Source: Patiria miniata (Eukaryota; Echinodermata; Asteroidea; Valvatida; Asterinidae). From it: DNA of 64,000 nt. Under the pieces are notes generated by a model, which saw only the letters and a program-made list of their open reading frames with translations, was not told the DNA's origin and did no database searches. The position numbers and the translations under genes were made by a program. Below are positions 59,488-64,000 of this stretch, one piece after another; positions within the stretch are counted from its first letter, which is position 1, and the number at the start of each line of letters is the position of its first letter. The stretch covers positions 11,735,512 to 11,799,511 of the forward strand of contig NW_024037048.1 of the NCBI RefSeq assembly GCF_015706575.1, given 5' to 3'.

Positions 59488-60010
59488 TTAAAGGAAAACT
59501 ACAACATTTGCAAACATCAAAAAACGAGATGATCAAAATATCACGAAATAGCTTACTCAATTGTTAGAGAATGACGGTCTAAAGCATCCTTTAAAATCGT
59601 TGCTCCTGGTGTGCTGACATTTTCAAGAAAAACTGTATTTTTCCAATGTTGGTCGGCCGACCAGCGTTGGATAAAACTGGCTTTTTTCAAAAACTGTTCT
59701 TAATTTTTCATGTTTAGTTATTCTGACTTTTCTTTGCAAATGATCACACACCTGTGAAGGGGTACAAGCCTGCTAGACCGATTCTCTGACCTTACATTTC
59801 CCAAAGTGTATTAATTGCTTCGTTTCATCTTAAGTGGGGTCAGGGAACCAGACTACAAGAACATGATAGGATTTCTTGGTTTTTCCAGCATCTACAAGCC
59901 CAAAACATGAAACAAGTCAGTTTAACAATATTTTATATAACATACTAATCCTCCAAATCCGTTTATTTCATAAAATTGCAGCAAAAGCAAATGCTGTACA
60001 TTCCCTTTAA
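59488..60010. mobile_element. TTAA-flanked MITE, copy B
   Basis: Starts TTAAAGGAAAACTACAACAT and ends GCAAATGCTGTACATTCCCT..TTAA. It holds TTGGTCGGCCGACCAGCGTTGG and GGTCAGGGAACCAG. Its internal parts run in the opposite direction to copy A. Confidence 0.75.
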
Positions 60011-60114
60011 TTGGAGAAAAAATCTGCTTTAAAAATAATATTACATATCTGCATGAGTTTACCCGGAAAAAAATATAGTTTAGCGGCTTTGTATGCGTGG
60101 GGAAAATCTATGCA

Positions 60115-60225
60115 GTGCACAAGTTTAAACTTGCGTGCGCAATTTGTAGCAAGGAAATTAATGCACGCGCAAGTTTAAACTTGCGTGCGCGCAGGTTTAA
60201 ACTTGCAGAAAGTGCTGGACATCAC
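60115..60225. repeat. Word array with GTTTAAAC palindromes
   Basis: Three copies of (C)AAGTTTAAACTTGC (one is CAGGTTTAAACTTGC) are joined by GTGCGC or GCACGCGC spacers. It lies between TTAA MITE copies B and C. The array is too short to define terminal repeats; AGTGC on both sides could be chance. Confidence 0.6.
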
Positions 60226-60337
60226 ACTAACAAACCGGATAGGGTTTGTACACAGGGTGTCAAGTGACGTCCATATATGGAATTCTTTCCCTTTTGATGT
60301 CAAATTTAAGTGGTGGCCTTGTATGGAATTCTTTCCG

Positions 60338-60767
60338 TTAAAGGCAATATACATCATTTGCAAACAAAAAAACTATCAAATTATTATGAAATACCTTTGT
60401 TGACTGTAAGTGAATAATAGTCACAAGCATCCTGTGAAATCGTGGCATTGGTGTAATTTCATTTTAAAGATTAAATATTGGAATTTTGTATAAATTTCCA
60501 ACGATGCTCAGCTGACCATTGTTGGAAAAAGTGGGTTTTTTTCTAATACAACCCCCTATTTTATTACTAAATCTAATTAGTCCACATTTTGTTTGCAACT
60601 GGTACACATCTGTGAACGGGTGCAAACCAGCTAGTCTGGTTCCCTGACCTGATAATTCCCCGATGTCTATAAATTGATCTGTCTCATCTGAAGTAGGGTC
60701 AGGGAACTCCTAAATCCATCCATCTCTGAGAATTATAGCAAAAGCAAGTGTTGTATATTCCCTTTAA
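60338..60767. mobile_element. TTAA-flanked MITE, copy C
   Basis: Starts TTAAAGGCAATATACATCAT and ends GTGTTGTATATTCCCTTTAA. Internal landmarks (TCCAACGATGCTCAGCTGAC, TCTGGTTCCCTGACC, GGTCAGGGAAC) match copies A and B with more change. Confidence 0.75.
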
Positions 60768-61013
60768 GTTCGAATTAACGCAGATATTTTTTAGTTTTCA
60801 ACTCATTGTGTGACCTGGCTTCATACCATCATACATGTCATAGGAGAAATTCAGACTTCCTTGTCGAACTCTTTGACGTGATGGAGTGATGCCATTTACC
60901 CACAGTGTTTCATATTTTCAGGATTTAGAATGCTTCCTAGTACAAAATAACAGAGGTTAGCATGGTTTATTGCATATGTTTTTAGCACAATTTTTCCTTT
61001 CTTTTTCATGCAG

Positions 61014-61115
61014 TGGGATGGGGAGGCGATCAGAGTGTTGGTGGGTTCGGTGAGGAACCAGGAATGAAGGCACAACTCATCAACTTAATTAGGTCCATCA
61101 GAATTGTCATGAGAG
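61014..61115 (+). CDS. Possible internal exon, unassigned
   Basis: A strong acceptor (TTTCCTTTCTTTTTCATGCAG) precedes an open frame, and GTGAGA follows at 61116. The frame reads GFGEEPGMKAQLINLIRSIR. FGE.PG...QL.NLIRS loosely resembles the start of sacsin-type GHKL ATPase repeats, but the expected YP(E/D)..ILKEL continuation is absent. The open frame runs on to 61278, where a hAT-type foldback sits. A further acceptor-like TTTCTTTGCAG is at 62390-62400. I cannot assemble a gene from these. It may be chance or a decayed exon. Confidence 0.2.
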
Positions 61116-61278
61116 GTGAGAGCCATCACATACATGAACATGCCCAGTGTAACATTCGAATCCATTTCGTGCCTGCTGAAATATTCGGTGGAATAACAGG
61201 AATCAGGCTAGAACATGAGTGTTCAGAACATTTACAATGGCAGTCTGAAACGTGCCAGAATTGTGCAAATATGATGTG

Positions 61279-61706
61279 TAGGCCTGGGCGAGTAGTGGAT
61301 TTTCTTCTCGAGTACTCACAAAGAAATTACTCGTGAGTAGTCAAGTAAATGACATACGTTAGTATGACTGGAAGTAACTACAAGCAAATAGCATGCAAGT
61401 CAAACCACATTTCCCAGCACTGAGTTATCCTTAATGTGCAACGTTTTGAGTCATTTAGGTTTTTTTTGGGGGGGGGGGTGGGGGGGGGGGGGGTTGTTGA
61501 CGAAGCGAATCCTAGGGAGAGGTGGAGGGGGTGATTCCCTGTTTGCAGGGGACGTATGAAGCCATGAACCCTAAACCCTAAATTGCTGCTCGCGAGTACC
61601 TGCTCCTACTCGCGCCAGGACGAGTACTTGAGTAGATGAATAACAACAATTAGAATCACGAGTACTGCAGTAGAATAAACTACTCGTGAATACTCGCCCA
61701 GCAGTA
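61279..61706. mobile_element. hAT-type foldback with GAGTACTCG words
   Basis: The ends TAGGCCTGGGCGAGTA and TACTCGCCCAGCAGTA are inverted (13 of 16 pair). ATGATGTG flanks both sides (61271-61278 and 61707-61714), an 8-bp duplication. Inside, GAGTA/TACTC words (CTCGAGTACTC, ACTCGTGAGTAGT, CTCGCGAGTACC, ACGAGTACTTGAGTAG) occur at both ends around a G run of about 30 bp at 61468-61494. Confidence 0.8.
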
Positions 61707-61714
61707 ATGATGTG

Positions 61715-63423
61715 CAAAAGGCCTGACACAGATACTTGAGTCCAGCTCCTTTTAAAATTTTATTTTTACATTTTTACTTTATCAATAATAAAACTTGTAT
61801 GTGAACATGGAGCTATAGCTCCATGATGTGAACAACGCATTTTAACTAGTAACGGCTGAGTTCAGCTTTCCTGCAAACAGTTATCCACGGAAACAGCACT
61901 GGTGCGAATCACACTTTCAAAATGTCAATTTGATTTCCATCTTAGCTTCTTTCTAATTTTCTGGTAAAGAAAATTATCATTCAGCCCTGATATTCGGTTT
62001 GTAATAACCTGCTAAGGGAAACTGACCAGGTGCATTATAACAATTTAAGTTGAACAAACAATGTGACTGGGTTAGGGTTTGAAACTCTGACCTCAAGATT
62101 GCCGTTCCGGTGCTCTACCAACTCAGCCATCCAGCCAAATGTTGGTGGTTTCCCATTTTGTCAGTGTCTTAGTCCAAGGGGTGCTAGTCAAAAGCCATAA
62201 ACCTGACACCCCCAAAGTCACGATGCTAGCAACATTAGTAATGCTGCAGACCGGGGACACAGTTTTTAAACTTTTCCATGTGAAGGTATTACAGGTTTAT
62301 TGTGAATTTGGACACAATTTTAACATTTTGGACACCGGAGTTATAAACCTGTTGGCTGGTACTCACATAACTTATGTCTCTATCTGATCTTTCTTTGCAG
62401 TGCCGTTGATATTTGTAAACTCCAGCGTCATCGTTCTCAAACTGGTATTTGGATAGCGATGGAAACGTTAAAAAAGGAGAAAGTGTACAGGAGTAATGTG
62501 CTGAGATGATGAGACATCAAAGGAAGGTTCAAGAACTGAAATGTCCTCATGGGACTGCATCAAGATGAGCCATCCACTTCCAAGAACTAAGCAGACTCTG
62601 CTGTAAGACATTAGTATTTGTGAGAGACCAAGGAAGAAGTTATGAAGCTTTGCAAAATGTGACTTTTGATTCAACAGTCGGATTTTATTGAGCAGTACAC
62701 CATGTTGGTTGCAAAAGCCATTTTCTTCAGATGAGCAGAGTGACAGGATTCTCAAAAAGAGAAATTTATCTTTGGCATATTTATTTTTATCTAGATGTTA
62801 TGTAAGTCCTGGAAGGACCTGTCAAAGTTCAACAGTTTATTATTCAATTGGGTAAATTAGTTGTACTTACATCCACACAGCTCTTTCTTTCTTCTATTAT
62901 GCTAGATGTTTTTTTCAAAGTGGTGACTGCTGTATTGCATTACCTGATGAAAATACAGTCATGCAGACAGGCCATTCCATCTTCCCATCATAAACAACTC
63001 TTTTAACGAAGATTGAACAAGGTTCTTCCACAAGAATGTAAAGAAATGATTTAACAATTCCAACCGCTCTTTTTATACATTGGGTTATGTCCCTCAATGT
63101 CATAATAAAAGTGTAATTAGTGTATTCCAAGAGCTTGAATGAACTGTAGACAACACTATTTGTCACTATTCATGAGTGCAGCAGTTGGGCAAGGGACGGT
63201 TAGCAGGGGATATTATGTGTATGGTGCAAAACATACACAACTGTTCTCAATGTGCAGGAACCCATGGTGTCTTATTAGCGTGAGCATCAGGCGCAACAGT
63301 CAAGGTGTTCAAATGCCTCTCTCAGAGTCTTTTAAAACTCTTTGAAACTGTTGAAGGGGTACCTGTACTGGAGTCAAAAGACATACCATACACGTAGATA
63401 TACTTTTTAATGCTAAAGCTCTG
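61715..63423. other. No gene seen
   Basis: AT-rich DNA. A stretch at 62085-62135 (GACCTCAAGATTGCCGTTCC..GCTCTACCAACTCAGCCA) resembles a reverse-complemented tRNA 5' half with GAGCTACCAACTGAGC-type D-arm sequence, probably a tRNA or SINE relic. No coding frame is convincing. Confidence 0.35.
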
Positions 63424-63426
63424 TTA

Positions 63427-63813
63427 GGCCAAAAAAAAAATCTCTGGTTTCTGGTATGGAGCTTGCCCCAAAAGTGGTGCGGCGACGCGGCTTTTTTTCT
63501 TTTCTTTTTTACCTGTTTTTTTTTGTTTTGTTTTTTTGGCTTCAAATGTCGGCTGATGACTGCAAATGGTGCCCAACTAAACTTAGTGCAAATATATGGG
63601 AGTCCAGAGAGGCCACATAAAGCTTATTCTCGATCATAACCCCATCTAAAAACACGTTAAAATTGTGCAGCAGCAGGATTCTAGTCAAACCAGTGAGTTT
63701 TGCGGTTTTGAGACATCATCCTGTATTGAAAAAAAAACTTTTTCATTTTGCCGACGCGCATGGCTACGGCGACGCGCGCGCATACCAGAAACCGGAGACT
63801 TTTGTTTTTGGCC
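63427..63813 (+). mobile_element. PIF/Harbinger-like MITE, intact ends
   Basis: The ends GGCCAAAAAAAAAATCTCTG.. and ..GGAGACTTTTGTTTTTGGCC are inverted over about 35 bp including GGTTTCTGGTATG. TTA flanks both sides (63424-63426 and 63814-63816), the PIF/Harbinger target. The interior matches 4914-5250 and 19081-19318 (GCAAATGGTGCCC, GAGAGGCCACAT, ATTGTGCAGCAGCAGGATTC). Confidence 0.8.
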
Positions 63814-64000
63814 TTACCATAGATCTAACTTGCCTTACACAATGAAGTATCTCACTACGTTTTGCTCAAACTATGCACACGTGTGATATATTTTCCAGCT
63901 GATTTTTTTGTTCCAAAATTCAAATGAAACCGCACCTTTGCAGCGGCTGCTCTTGCATTTAGAACTCGCTCCAGGAATTCCATTCAATTTCATTATGTCG

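Noticed and set aside
61014-61278. Sacsin-like ATPase gene
   Set aside because: Only a short stretch is reminiscent, the conserved ILKELIQNADDA-type block is absent and no further exon could be found, so it is kept only as a low-confidence possible exon.
1-64000. LTR retrotransposon, endogenous virus or Polinton
   Set aside because: No paired long terminal direct repeats, protease/integrase motifs, capsid or protein-primed polymerase motifs were recognised; the reverse-transcriptase pieces seen are of LINE type.

Overview
The window looks like nuclear DNA of a marine invertebrate deuterostome (echinoderm, hemichordate or amphioxus type). I infer this from small multi-exon genes with GT-AG introns, tRNA-headed SINEs carrying the 'CACCCAGGAG..ATGGGTACCTG' body, many short inverted-repeat DNA transposons, LINE relics and frequent poly-C/poly-G runs. 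The species cannot be fixed from the sequence. No prokaryotic, CRISPR, LTR-retrovirus or Polinton signal was recognised.

The gene content is one small family. Four four-exon genes encode secreted, cysteine-rich proteins: gene 1 (minus, 12704-14945), gene 2 (minus, 21307-24861), gene 3 (plus, 34036-38525) and gene 4 (minus, 44754-48130). All introns are phase 1, exon 3 is exactly 87 bp in every gene, exon 2 carries C-x-C-x(4-5)-C-x-C-C, and exon 4 ends in a basic tail with (R/K)(I/F)TI near the C-terminus. Genes 1 and 2 form one subfamily with a short acidic linker. Genes 3 and 4 form a second, with an acidic Trp-rich propeptide-like segment. Each gene has a TATA-like box 88-91 bp upstream of its ATG. 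The design (signal peptide, acidic segment, basic Cys-rich part) resembles secreted defence peptides and is loosely like the arthropod DUF4773 pattern. Function is not established.

Genes 1 and 2 lie in a segmental tandem array. A block of about 7.6 kb (527-8130) recurs at 15175-20970 with near identity, broken by indels and one post-duplication hAT MITE insertion. A diverged third copy can be followed in order across 25.1-35.7 kb, and its tail lies inside intron 1 of gene 3.

From about 49 to 64 kb no gene is convincing. This part is a nest of mobile DNA: three TTAA-flanked MITEs, two large near-perfect palindromes with 9- and 11-bp target duplications (Mutator-like), a broken copy of a multicopy invertebrate ORF family, a 5'-truncated LINE, and hAT and PIF/Harbinger MITEs. 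Across the window, about ten foldback or array loci are built from short self-complementary words (GCGGCCGC, CTTAAG, GTTTAAAC, GTATAC, GACGCCTC, GACTCG and others). A 15-bp motif, GTGACTCGCGTGACA, is repeated in one orientation at 49.6-51.1 kb. These word arrays and the four-gene secreted family are the two most interesting things here.
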